A stretch of DNA of 64,000 nt from JAOUJD01 sp963726405 (GTDB lineage: Bacteria > Pseudomonadota > Gammaproteobacteria > Burkholderiales > Burkholderiaceae_F). The stretch spans positions 190,336 to 254,335 of the forward strand of contig CAVSCF010000006.1 of NCBI GenBank assembly GCA_963726405.1. Direction: 5' to 3'. Below are positions 1-8,088 of the stretch, piece by piece; position 1 is the first letter of the stretch, and each line of letters starts with the position of its first letter. The notes beneath the pieces are model-generated. The model was not told where the DNA came from. It saw nothing but the letters and a program-made list of their open reading frames with translations, and did no database searches. Made by a program: the position numbers and the translations under genes.

Positions 1-198
1 CTTGGTGCCGCCGACCTTCGGCACGGCCCGCACCGCGGGCTCGGGGTGGACGCAGAAACCGGTGCGGCCGACGACACGGGCGCCGAGACCGAGGTCGAAC
101 AGCAGTTCAGTGATGGACGGCACCAGCGACACGATGCGCGCGTCGGGCGCCGGCCGGTGCAGCACGCCCGCGCTGTCGCGCAAAGGCTCAACCGGCAT
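1..198 (-). CDS. BtuF-like periplasmic/ cobalamin-type binding protein, C-terminally cut by window edge
   Basis: Only the first 66 codons are present; the gene continues off the left edge. The segment around residues 21-33 (RIVSLVPSITELL) followed by a Gly-rich turn and a TGFCVHPEP stretch is the characteristic N-terminal start of the helical-backbone metal-receptor family (BtuF/TroA-like solute-binding proteins for cobalamin or iron-chelate ABC import). No signal peptide is obvious, so it resembles the cytosolic-looking 'cobalamin-binding protein' variants of this family. The ATG at 198 overlaps the end of the upstream kinase gene by 11 bases, so the two are probably co-transcribed. Ligand cannot be told from this fragment. 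Confidence 0.72.
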   Translation of the reverse strand, partial: MPVEPLRDSAGVLHRPAPDARIVSLVPSITELLFDLGLGARVVGRTGFCVHPEPAVRAVPKVGGTK

Positions 199-1477
199 CG
201 GTGGCGGCGAGCGCCTTGTCGAAGAAGTCGACGCTGCCGAAGTTGCCGGACTTGAGCGCGAGCGCCAGCGGGACGTCGCCGGGCACGACCGTCCATGGGA
301 CACCGGGATCGATTTCCGGGCCGATGGCGAGCGCCTCGATGCCAAGCCCCTGCACGACCGCGCCGGAGGTCTCGCCGCCGGCGACCACCAGTCGCGTGAC
401 ACCTGCTCCGATCGCTGCGCGGGCAAGGTGAGCGAAGGCGTCTTCGACGGCGGCGGCCGCGCGTGCGCGGCCGTCGGCGCCGAATCGATCCTGCAATGCC
501 TGGAGGTCGGCCGGCGCGGCGCTCGAATAGACGAGCGCGGGTCCCTCGACCAGGTGCTGGAGCATCCATTGCGTGGCCGCGTTCAGTTCCTCGCCGCCTG
601 CCAGCAGTGCGGCGGCGTCGAGACGCCGGGAGGGATGGGTGCGGGAAAAGCGTTCGACCTGGCCGCGCGTGGCCTGCGAACAACTGCCGGCGAGCACCAG
701 GGCCGGACCGCCGCGGGGCACGTCGGCTTCGGCGCGATCACGCGCCGGCGCCGTGCCGCGCGAGCGGGCGTTCTCCGGCAGTCCCTGGGCAATGCCGGAG
801 CCGCCGACCAGCAGCGGCAGGTCGCGCGCCGCCTGGGCGAGCACGTGCAGATCCTCGTCGTCGGTGGCGTCGGCGATCGCGTAGCGGATGCGGTCGGTCT
901 GCAGCCTCTTCAGCGCAGACTGCACCGCCTCCGCGCCGAAACGCACGAACGCGTGCGAAAGCAGACCGACCTTGTGCGGCGTCTGGCGTCCGAGCACGCG
1001 CACGAGGTTGGCGTCGCGCATGGGCGTCAACGGATGGTCGCGCATCGGCGAATCGGACAGCAATTGCGTGCCGACGAAGAGGTGACCCTGGTACACGGTG
1101 CGCCCGTTCGCGGGGAATGCGGGACACACGAGCGCGAGATCGCTGCCGAGGGCGTCGAGCAGGGCATCGGCAACCGGTCCGATGTTTCCCGCGTCGGTGG
1201 AATCGAACGTGGAGCAGATCTTGAACAGGAAGCGGTCCGCGCCCCGCGCGCGCAGCCACGCGAGAGCCCGCACCGACTGGTCCACCGCGTCCTGCACCGG
1301 CGCCGTGCGGGATTTCAATGCGATGACGACGGCATCGACCTCGGGCAGCGTGAGCGATTCGCGCGGGACGCCGTTCAGTTGCACGGTGCGCAGGCCGCCT
1401 CGCGTCAACGTGTTCGCGAGATCGGTCGCGCCGGTGAAATCGTCGGCGATGCAGCCGAGAGCGAGCGCTGCGGGCAT
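188..1477 (-). CDS. Four-carbon acid sugar kinase family protein (DUF1537/OtnK-like)
   Basis: 429 residues, the usual length for this two-domain ATP-dependent kinase family that phosphorylates four-carbon sugar acids such as erythronate or threonate. The N-terminal signature IADDFTGATDLAN (residues about 10-22) and the C-terminal nucleotide-binding signature VVAGGETSGAVV (about 383-394) are both present and uninterrupted. The ATG at 1477 directly follows a TAG that probably ends the upstream SDR, and the 3' end overlaps the BtuF-like gene, suggesting one transcript. No PdxA2 or epimerase partner is visible in the window, so the exact substrate is not assignable. Confidence 0.9.
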   Translation of the reverse strand: MPAALALGCIADDFTGATDLANTLTRGGLRTVQLNGVPRESLTLPEVDAVVIALKSRTAPVQDAVDQSVRALAWLRARGADRFLFKICSTFDSTDAGNIGPVADALLDALGSDLALVCPAFPANGRTVYQGHLFVGTQLLSDSPMRDHPLTPMRDANLVRVLGRQTPHKVGLLSHAFVRFGAEAVQSALKRLQTDRIRYAIADATDDEDLHVLAQAARDLPLLVGGSGIAQGLPENARSRGTAPARDRAEADVPRGGPALVLAGSCSQATRGQVERFSRTHPSRRLDAAALLAGGEELNAATQWMLQHLVEGPALVYSSAAPADLQALQDRFGADGRARAAAAVEDAFAHLARAAIGAGVTRLVVAGGETSGAVVQGLGIEALAIGPEIDPGVPWTVVPGDVPLALALKSGNFGSVDFFDKALAATDAG

Positions 1478-2252
1478 CTACTCGGGCGCTGGCGACGGCG
1501 CGCGGCTTCTGTTTGCGTCGCGCGGTGGCGCGGTCGAAGAGCCAGCGCGGCAGCATCCGCAGCAGCGTGGCGACGACGCCCATCTGCCACGGGATGGTCC
1601 GGTAGCGGACGCCCGCCAGGATCGCATCGGCGGCGCGCGGGGCGAAGTCGGCCGGGTCCATGAGGAAGGGCATGCGGTAGGGGTTCTTCGCGGTCAGCGG
1701 CGTCCGGATGAAGCCCGGTGAGATCGTGACGACCTTCAGGTGATGCCTGGCCATCTCGACGCGCAGGCTCTCCAGGTACGTGATCGCGGCCGACTTGGAC
1801 GCGCAGTAGGCTTCCGAGCCCGGCAGCCCGCGGATGCCGGCCACGCTGGCGATGCCGACCAGCGTGCCGCGCCGCACCGACTTCATGCGTGCGATGAACG
1901 GATGAAAGGTGTAGGCCATCGCGAGCACGTTCGTTGCCAGCACCTTTTCGAACTGGGCCAGGTCCTCGTAGTGCTCGGTCTTCACGCCGACGGAAATGCC
2001 GGCGTTGGCAATCACGATGTCGACCCCGCCGGCGGCCTGTTCGAAGGCTTTCGCCGCCGCGATCAGGGCGTCCTTGTCGGTGATGTCGACGCTGTAGACG
2101 TGATGCGTGCCGGGCAGCGACGCGGCGAGGGCTTGCAGCGCGTCGTGCCGCCGCCCGACCAGCCCGAGCGTGGCATCGCGCGACGCGAACTCCCTGGCCA
2201 GCGCCTCGCCGATCCCGCTCGACGCCCCGGTGATGAAGACGTTCATGGACAT
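1478..2252 (-). CDS. SDR family oxidoreductase, probable frameshift at the 3' end
   Basis: Short-chain dehydrogenase/reductase of about 258 residues. The TGASSGIG cofactor motif lies at residues 8-15, NAG at about 83-85, the catalytic Ser region near 141 and YCASK about 153-157. The reading frame from 2252 meets no stop where the protein should end and runs on into the downstream kinase gene out of frame. A single extra base, most simply in the GGG at 1484-1486 (plus strand), would put the frame onto the TAG at 1478-1480 that abuts the next ATG. I therefore place the end there. ATG 2252 is used; ATG 2246 is an equally possible start. Substrate unknown. Confidence 0.8.
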
Positions 2253-2351
2253 GCGGGAAGTGTACGTCGCAGAGGGCGTCCGCCTGCCCGGCCGCGGGTG
2301 CGGGACAATCGCGTTCAGGGAGGTCGCGGCGATTTCCGCGGCCACGACGAT

Positions 2352-3158
2352 ATGACAGCGTCCTCCACCTATTCGACCAGCGACGGCGAAGGTTACGAGC
2401 GGATCATGGGCCGCTGGAGCCGGCGCCTGGCCGGTCCGTTTCTCGACTTCGCAGGCACCGAGGACGGCGAAAGCGTCCTCGATGTCGGCTGCGGAACGGG
2501 CTGCCTGGCATTCGCCGTCGCCCAGCGGTCCCTCGCGGGCAGCGTGCTGGGGCTCGACCTTTCACCGGCCTATGTCGCGCACGCCCGCCACTTGAATCGC
2601 GATGCGCGGGTGACCTTCGAGGTCGGCAACGTGCACGCGCTCGATTTGCCGGATGGCACGTTCGACCGCGTCCTTGCGCTGCTGGTGCTGCACTTCGTGC
2701 CGAAGACGGCACAGGCGATCGCCGAAATGAAGCGCGTCGCGCGACCCGGCGCTGTTGTCGGCGCGGCCGTGTGGGATGCGCGCGGCGGGTTCGTCGCGAA
2801 CCGCATCTTCTTCGACACCGCGGCCGCGCTGGATCCGGCCGCCAACGAACGGCGCGCGCGCAACTACACCCGACCGCTCACGCGGCCGGGCGAACTCGCC
2901 GCTGCGTGGCGCGCCGCCGGCTTCACCGACGTCGTCGAGACCACGCTCGCCATCCGGATGGATTTCGATGGGTTCGAGGACTACTGGGGCCCGTACAGCG
3001 CCAAGGACGGACCGCAGTCCGACTATGTCGCCACGTTGAACGACAGCGACCGCGAGCGGCTGCGCGAGGCGCTGCAGCGGGCCTATCTGGATGGCGAAGC
3101 CGACGGGCCGCGCTCGTATGCGGCCCTGGCCTGGGCGGTCAAGGGGCGGGCGCCGTAG
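2352..3158 (+). CDS. Class I SAM-dependent methyltransferase
   Basis: 268 residues with the Methyltransf_11-type SAM-binding motif I VLDVGCGTGCLAF near residues 41-53, an acidic motif II loop (LGLDLS), and the LLVLHFVPK segment typical of motif IV. It is the only plus-strand gene in the argS–dsbA neighbourhood and looks like an insertion into an otherwise co-directional minus-strand block. The 99-bp gap to the divergent SDR start holds both promoters. No strong ribosome-binding site stands before ATG 2352, so the start is chosen from the protein sequence. Methyl acceptor is not predictable. Confidence 0.85.
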   Translation: MTASSTYSTSDGEGYERIMGRWSRRLAGPFLDFAGTEDGESVLDVGCGTGCLAFAVAQRSLAGSVLGLDLSPAYVAHARHLNRDARVTFEVGNVHALDLPDGTFDRVLALLVLHFVPKTAQAIAEMKRVARPGAVVGAAVWDARGGFVANRIFFDTAAALDPAANERRARNYTRPLTRPGELAAAWRAAGFTDVVETTLAIRMDFDGFEDYWGPYSAKDGPQSDYVATLNDSDRERLREALQRAYLDGEADGPRSYAALAWAVKGRAP

Positions 3159-3204
3159 CGCGGAGCGTGCTCCCGAGGCCGGGGCGCGAGACCACGCAGG
3201 GCTG

Positions 3205-3234
3205 GAAAAGAAACGGCCCGCCGAGGCGGGCCGT
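3205..3234 (-). terminator. Rho-independent terminator after dsbA
   Basis: A perfect 10-bp inverted repeat (ACGGCCCGCC at 3213-3222 with GGCGGGCCGT at 3225-3234) lies between the convergent methyltransferase and dsbA. Read on the minus strand it is followed by a T-rich run (TTTCTTTTCC), the classic intrinsic-terminator layout for dsbA. Confidence 0.85.
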
Positions 3235-3254
3235 CGCGCATGCGAGGGTGCGGC

Positions 3255-3896
3255 CTACTTCTTCCCGCGTTCGGCGCGGGCGCGCTGGATGAGGTAGTCC
3301 ATCACCTGCAGGCTGCCCTCGCGCGAGCCGACCATCGAGGGTGCTGTCATGAACTTGCCGTCGATCGCCACCGCGGGCGTGCCGTCGACCTTGAAGGCCT
3401 TCCACACCTGGCCGGCCCGGCTGGCGCGCGTGTTCACGGCGAACGAGTTGTAGGTGTCGAGCCACTGCTTGCGGTCGATGCCGTTGGCCCCCATGAAGTC
3501 GGCGATCTCGTCGGGCTTCAGCAACGGACGGCGATCGACCTGGACTGCCTTGAAGACCTTGCCGTGCATCTCCTCGGTCTTCTTGAGCGCTTCCAGCGTG
3601 TAATAGATCTTCACGTGGGGAAGCGTCTGGTCGTTCCATGCAATCGGATTGCGGCGGTATTCGACGTCCGCGGGCAAGGTCTTGCGCCAGCCGGCGAGGA
3701 CGGGGTCGAAGCTGGCGCAGTGCGGGCACGTGTACTGGAAGAACTCCAGTACTTCGATCTTGTTGCCGCCCTCGGTCGGCTGCGCGGGCTTGACCAGCGA
3801 GTAGTCCTTCGACTCCTGCGGAGTGCGTCCCTGCGCGTGGGCGAGACACGGCGTGAGCGCGGCGGCGATCAGCAGATGGCGGCGGGTCAGGGACAT
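3255..3896 (-). CDS. dsbA: Thiol:disulfide interchange protein DsbA
   Basis: 213 residues. A signal peptide precedes AHA-Q near residue 21, followed by a thioredoxin fold with the active-site CPHC at residues 57-60 and the cis-proline loop (DGTPAVAI) near 173-180. DsbA oxidises cysteine pairs in newly exported proteins in the periplasm. The EFFQYTCPHC context is that of the proteobacterial DsbA family rather than DsbC/G. It sits downstream of the SPOR-domain gene and argS, an arrangement common in betaproteobacteria, with a 96-bp gap, so it may have its own promoter. Secreted substrates of the type II system in this window would need such an oxidase. Confidence 0.93.
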   Translation of the reverse strand: MSLTRRHLLIAAALTPCLAHAQGRTPQESKDYSLVKPAQPTEGGNKIEVLEFFQYTCPHCASFDPVLAGWRKTLPADVEYRRNPIAWNDQTLPHVKIYYTLEALKKTEEMHGKVFKAVQVDRRPLLKPDEIADFMGANGIDRKQWLDTYNSFAVNTRASRAGQVWKAFKVDGTPAVAIDGKFMTAPSMVGSREGSLQVMDYLIQRARAERGKK

Positions 3897-3992
3897 GCTT
3901 TTGTTCTCCGGGAGGGGTTTCTCGTTACAACGCGATTCTGACAGCCCCGGCTGACAGCGGTTCGCTCCGGGTAAACCCCGGCCGCCGGAAGG

Positions 3993-4556
3993 CTATTTCA
4001 AGCGGATCAGTTGCACGTCGATGCCGTTTTCCGCCATCGTCTTGCGGATGCGGTTGACGTCGTCGAGGTTGCCGTACGGGCCGAGGCGGACGCGATAGAG
4101 CGTGGTGCCGTCCTGCTCGCGCGGGAAGATCTTCGAATCGAAGCCGAGCAGCGCGAGGCGGGCGCGCATGGCGTCGGCATCGTCGGGTGACTTGAAGGCT
4201 CCCGCCTGCAGCAGGAAGCGCGAGCCGTCATCCACCGCGGCGGTCGCGGCTCCCTTTTCGGGCGGCGGCGGCGCGGCTTTCGGGTCGGTGGCAGGGTTGC
4301 CTTTGGCCGCTTCGGTCGCCGCGGAGCCCGTGCCGCCCTTGAGCACCGGCGGAGTCGCATACAGCGACTTGTTCGGATCGCCTGCGGTTGCCGGGTTGAT
4401 GGCTTCGCTCGCGGGCTTCACCTTCGTCACGAACGGAACCGGCGCGTTGGTGATGTACAGCGCCACCGCGACGGCGATGCCGAGCCCGATCACGAGGCCG
4501 AGGACGAAGCCGAGCAGCGTGCCGCCCGACTGGCGACGGAAAGCAGGGTGGGTCAT
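3993..4556 (-). CDS. SPOR-domain membrane protein (FtsN-like)
   Basis: 187 residues with a short cytoplasmic N-terminus, one transmembrane helix at about residues 16-36 (FVLGLVIGLGIAVAVALYI), a Pro/Ala-rich periplasmic linker and a C-terminal SPOR domain of about 75 residues (RFLLQAGAFKSPDDADAM to the end). SPOR domains bind septal peptidoglycan stripped of stem peptides, and this layout matches FtsN-type cell-division proteins. The start is set at MTHPAF (4556); an upstream in-frame start exists but adds an unlikely hydrophilic leader. It lies 87 bases after argS in the same direction. Similarity to FtsN is in layout only. Confidence 0.88.
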   Translation of the reverse strand: MTHPAFRRQSGGTLLGFVLGLVIGLGIAVAVALYITNAPVPFVTKVKPASEAINPATAGDPNKSLYATPPVLKGGTGSAATEAAKGNPATDPKAAPPPPEKGAATAAVDDGSRFLLQAGAFKSPDDADAMRARLALLGFDSKIFPREQDGTTLYRVRLGPYGNLDDVNRIRKTMAENGIDVQLIRLK

Positions 4557-4643
4557 CGGCGTCAGTGTACTTGCCGCAGTGCGAGGATTCGGGCCGGCCG
4601 GGTCGCCTGGCTTCTTTGCCTGGCCTCTTCGCGTGACTACCAT

Positions 4644-6383
4644 CTACATCTTCCCGGGCGCCGACACGCCGAGCAACGCGAGGCCGTTGCGCAGCGTCTG
4701 GCGCGTGGCCAGCAGCAGCGCCAGCCGGGCGTCGCGCGTCGCGGCTTCGTCGACCAGGACGCGTTCGGCGTTGTAGTAACCGTGGAACGCGGAGGCGAGA
4801 TCCTTCAGGTAGAAGGCCAGCTGATGCGGCGCGAGTTCGGCCGCCGCCGCCTCCAGCACCTCCGGGTATTCGGCGAGCTTGCTCATCAGCGACTGCTCGC
4901 GCACGCTGGCGAGCGGCGCGAGATCGAGGTTCAGCGCGGCGGCCTCATCCGGCACCGTGTAGCCCTTGTCCGTGGCCTGAGCGAACACCGAGCAGATGCG
5001 CGCGTGCGCGTACTGGACGTAATAGACCGGGTTGTCCTCGCTCTGCGACAGCGCGAGGTCGACGTCGAAGACGAATTCGGTGTCCGGCTTGCGCGACACC
5101 AGGAAGTAACGCGTCGCATCGGGTCCGACCCACTCGAGCAGGTCGTGCAGCGTCACGTAGGTGCCCGCGCGCTTGCTCATCTTCACTTCCTCGCCACCCT
5201 TCGTGACGCGCAGCATCTTGTGCAGCAGGTAATCGGGGTAGCCCTTCGGAACGGCGACGCCGAGAGCCTTGCCAGCGGCCTGCAGACCCGCGCGCACGCG
5301 CGCGACCGTGCCGTAATGGTCCGAGCCCTGCACGTTGATCACCTTCTCGAAACCGCGCTCGAACTTGGTGATGTGGTAGGCCACGTCCGGCACGAAATAG
5401 GTGTAGCTGCCGTCGGACTTGCGCATCACGCGGTCCTTGTCGTCGGTGGCCGGGCCGCCCATGCCGCCGACGTCGCCGAGTTCGGTGGTTTTCAGCCACA
5501 GCGCGCCGTCGGCTTCGAACGTCAGGCCGGACCGCACCATCGCATCCACCGCCGCTTCGACCTTGCCGTCCCGGTACAGCGACGATTCGAGGTAGTAGTT
5601 GTCGAACTTCACGCCGAGTGCTGCCAGGTCGAGGTCCTGCTCGTGTCGCAGGTAGGCGACGGCAAAGGTCCGCACCGAGTCGATGTCCTCCGGGTCGCCG
5701 CCGGCTACCACGGGTTCGCGGTCCCGCGCGGTGACCGTGCCCTTCGCCAGGAAATCGCGCGCGATCTCGACGATGTATTCGCCGCGGTAACCGGTCTCCG
5801 GGAACTCGACCGCCTCGCCGAGGAGTTCGCGCGCGCGCGCCTGGACGGACAGGGCGAGATTGGCGATCTGCACGCCGGCGTCGTTGTAGTAGAACTCGCG
5901 CGCCACCTGCCAGCCCTGGGCGCCGAGCAGGTTGGCGAGCGCATCACCGAGGGCGGCCTGGCGTGCGTGGCCGAGGTGCAGCGGTCCGGTCGGGTTCGCC
6001 GACACGAACTCCACCATGACGCGATGGCCGGCGTGCCCGGACGATGTCCCGTAACAATCGCGTTCGCGCAGCGCGTGCCGCACCACTTCGCGCTTGGCCG
6101 CCGCGGCGATGCGCAGGTTGATGAAGCCCGGTCCGGCAACTTCGGCCGACGCGACCAGCTCGGTCGCGGCCGGGTTGACCTTGAGCGCATCGACGATGGC
6201 CGTTGCGACCTCGCGCGGGTTCCTCTTCAGCCCCTTGGCGATCTGCAGTGCGACGTTCGTGGCGATGTCGCCGTGCGCCTCGACCTTCGGCCGTTCGAGC
6301 ACGATGCTCGCGTCCGACACGCCGAGTCCGGCGAGCGCCTGTCGCAGCAGGGCAATGAGCTGATGTTTCTGTTGAGCGAGCAT
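4644..6383 (-). CDS. argS: Arginine--tRNA ligase
   Basis: 579 residues, full length for class Ia arginyl-tRNA synthetase, which charges tRNA-Arg with arginine using ATP. The N-terminal additional domain (about 1-110), the HIGH-type motif HLGH at residues 136-139 and the KMSK motif at 401-404 are present, followed by the DALR anticodon-binding domain in the last 120 residues. The frame is intact. It lies downstream of the polX-like gene with a 64-bp gap and upstream of the SPOR protein on the same strand. Confidence 0.97.
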   Translation of the reverse strand: MLAQQKHQLIALLRQALAGLGVSDASIVLERPKVEAHGDIATNVALQIAKGLKRNPREVATAIVDALKVNPAATELVASAEVAGPGFINLRIAAAAKREVVRHALRERDCYGTSSGHAGHRVMVEFVSANPTGPLHLGHARQAALGDALANLLGAQGWQVAREFYYNDAGVQIANLALSVQARARELLGEAVEFPETGYRGEYIVEIARDFLAKGTVTARDREPVVAGGDPEDIDSVRTFAVAYLRHEQDLDLAALGVKFDNYYLESSLYRDGKVEAAVDAMVRSGLTFEADGALWLKTTELGDVGGMGGPATDDKDRVMRKSDGSYTYFVPDVAYHITKFERGFEKVINVQGSDHYGTVARVRAGLQAAGKALGVAVPKGYPDYLLHKMLRVTKGGEEVKMSKRAGTYVTLHDLLEWVGPDATRYFLVSRKPDTEFVFDVDLALSQSEDNPVYYVQYAHARICSVFAQATDKGYTVPDEAAALNLDLAPLASVREQSLMSKLAEYPEVLEAAAAELAPHQLAFYLKDLASAFHGYYNAERVLVDEAATRDARLALLLATRQTLRNGLALLGVSAPGKM

Positions 6384-6447
6384 GCGTCGGGAAGCGCGGC
6401 CAAAGCCGCGAATTCTACCGACCGGGGCCGGCGCGAGCGGAGCGCGC

Positions 6448-7458
6448 TCAGGCCGGCGTCAGCGCGTCCACCGCGGCATCGCGTGCTTCGGGAGCCAGCC
6501 ATTCGACGCCCAGCGCCGCGAGTACCGACGCTTCGGTCGTCCCGGCCAGCTGTCGCGTGCCTTTGTAGAGCCCATACTCGTTGAGCTTCAGCCCCTGCGC
6601 GAGGGCGCGCTTGCGCAACTCGATGTTGAAGGCCTTCGGTCCGGTGAAGTAGAGGAGCGCCGCGCCAAAGCTGGCGGCCGGGACCACGCGCAGGTCGACC
6701 TGCAGCCCGCTGTCGAGAACCGCGCTGGCGCGCGTGGAACCCTGAGCAAGGACTTCGCGGAAGCGCGGGAAGTCGGTGAAATGCCGCGCAATCGCTGCGC
6801 CGTCGTCGCCGGTCGCCAGCAGGTCGATGTCACCGACCGTCGGGCGCGCCCGACGGATGCTGCCCGCCACGATGACGTCGCCGATGCCGGGCGCGCGTTT
6901 CATGTGCGCGAGCACGGCGTCAGCGTCGCGCGTCGCCGCTGCCAGCGGAACGCGCTCTTTCTTGCTGCGGTCGGTCGCGAGCGCACGCAGCACGTGCGCG
7001 GTGGTCTTCGGGCCGAATCCGCGCAGCGACTCCATGCGTCCGTTCTGAGCGGCTTCGCGCAACTGCACCGGTGTGTGAACCTCGAGCCGTTCGGCCAGCG
7101 CGCGGACCCGCTTGGGCCCGAGGCCGGGAATCCGCAGCAGCGAAGCGGTGCCGCGCGGCACCTCGCGGCGCAGCTGCTGCAGCAACTCGCAGGTGCCGGT
7201 ACGGGCGATCTCGTGGATCTTCGCGTCGAGATCGGCACCCACTCCGAACAGCTTGCCAAGTTCCTCGCCGCGCGCGGCACGCTCGGCAAAGGCAGGGCCT
7301 TGCTGGTTCACGATCCGCGCCGCGTTGCGGTAGGCGCGGATGCGGAACGGATTCTCGCCCTGCACCTCGAGCAGGTCGGCGATCTCCTCGAAGACCGCGG
7401 CGATGTGGGTGTTGGTGGCCACCATCGCTCGTCTCGGCGCGGCCGGGGCGTCGGTCAC
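6448..7458 (-). CDS. Family X DNA polymerase lacking the PHP exonuclease domain
   Basis: 336 residues. The N-terminal helix-hairpin-helix 8-kDa-like region (about 12-85), a second HhH segment (IPGLGPKRVRALAERL) and the polymerase palm follow the PolX/Pol-beta order. The metal-binding signature is GSIRRARPTVGDIDLL with a further Asp in QVDLRVV. Bacterial PolX is normally about 570 residues with a C-terminal PHP nuclease; here the gene stops cleanly after the polymerase half, so it is a polymerase-only version without the intrinsic 3'-5' exonuclease and AP-endonuclease part. Its start overlaps the CBS-domain gene by four bases (ATGA), indicating translational coupling. Likely role: gap filling in base-excision repair. 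Confidence 0.85.
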   Translation of the reverse strand: MTDAPAAPRRAMVATNTHIAAVFEEIADLLEVQGENPFRIRAYRNAARIVNQQGPAFAERAARGEELGKLFGVGADLDAKIHEIARTGTCELLQQLRREVPRGTASLLRIPGLGPKRVRALAERLEVHTPVQLREAAQNGRMESLRGFGPKTTAHVLRALATDRSKKERVPLAAATRDADAVLAHMKRAPGIGDVIVAGSIRRARPTVGDIDLLATGDDGAAIARHFTDFPRFREVLAQGSTRASAVLDSGLQVDLRVVPAASFGAALLYFTGPKAFNIELRKRALAQGLKLNEYGLYKGTRQLAGTTEASVLAALGVEWLAPEARDAAVDALTPA

Positions 7459-7919
7459 GGCCGGGTGCGCAGTTCCCTGGTCCGCTGCGCACGCATCACG
7501 CCGATCACGCCGTCGAGTTCCTCCCCGAGGGCCTCGAGCAGATTGTCGAGCGCCAGCATCCCCGACAGGGCTCCGTCGGGACGAACGACCGGCAGGCGCC
7601 GCACTCCGCGCTCGCGCATGTGTGCGAGGGCGTCTAGCAGGTCATCGTCCTCTTCGACCACGGCGGGCTTCTCGCTCATCACGTCGCCTGCGGTCATCGT
7701 CGATGGGTCGAGGCCGAAGGCCACGACCTCGATCGCGATGTCGCGGTCGGTCAGCATGCCCACTGGAAACTCTTCGCCGTCGTTGTCTTCCACCACTACC
7801 AAGCAGCCGACGTGTTCGTCGTGCATGCGGCGCGCGCACGTGCCGACGGACTCGCCCGCGCGCGCCGTCACCGGCTGATGGACAGCAACATCCCTGATCT
7901 TCAAACTCTGCGATCTCAT
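7455..7919 (-). CDS. Tandem CBS-domain protein
   Basis: 154 residues consisting almost entirely of two CBS motifs (about 8-68 and 77-137), which usually bind adenosyl nucleotides as energy or SAM sensors. Characteristic strings are CLVVVEDND...GMLTDRDIA and VRRLPVVRPDGALSGML. It has no attached effector domain. The last four bases overlap the start of the family X polymerase, so the two are likely made from the same mRNA. Physiological partner unknown. Confidence 0.9.
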   Translation of the reverse strand: MRSQSLKIRDVAVHQPVTARAGESVGTCARRMHDEHVGCLVVVEDNDGEEFPVGMLTDRDIAIEVVAFGLDPSTMTAGDVMSEKPAVVEEDDDLLDALAHMRERGVRRLPVVRPDGALSGMLALDNLLEALGEELDGVIGVMRAQRTRELRTRP

Positions 7920-8088
7920 CGGCTGCTCCGGGAGGGATTGGTAGATTCAGGCTAGGAAGCGCGGCAGACCGTTCCCTGACCACCGTCAAACTTGGGCTTG
8001 TGACCCTGGCGGCAGTGACGCAAAGCCGCCGCGCCGGTGGCGAGATTGGCTAATGTGGTGTGACGGCTACGAATCCTCGGAGGGGACC

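Noticed and set aside
2..1663. Long plus-strand open frame of 553 codons
   Set aside because: Arg/Gly-rich shadow of the minus-strand DUF1537 gene in high-GC DNA; no domain features.
738..2345. A 535-residue fusion of SDR with a downstream protein
   Set aside because: The extra C-terminal part is the out-of-frame kinase gene; an indel just before the stop explains the run-through.
2352..3158. Methyltransferase as part of a mobile element
   Set aside because: No inverted repeats, transposase or integrase flank it, and codon use matches neighbours. No insertion sequence or prophage gene was seen in the window.
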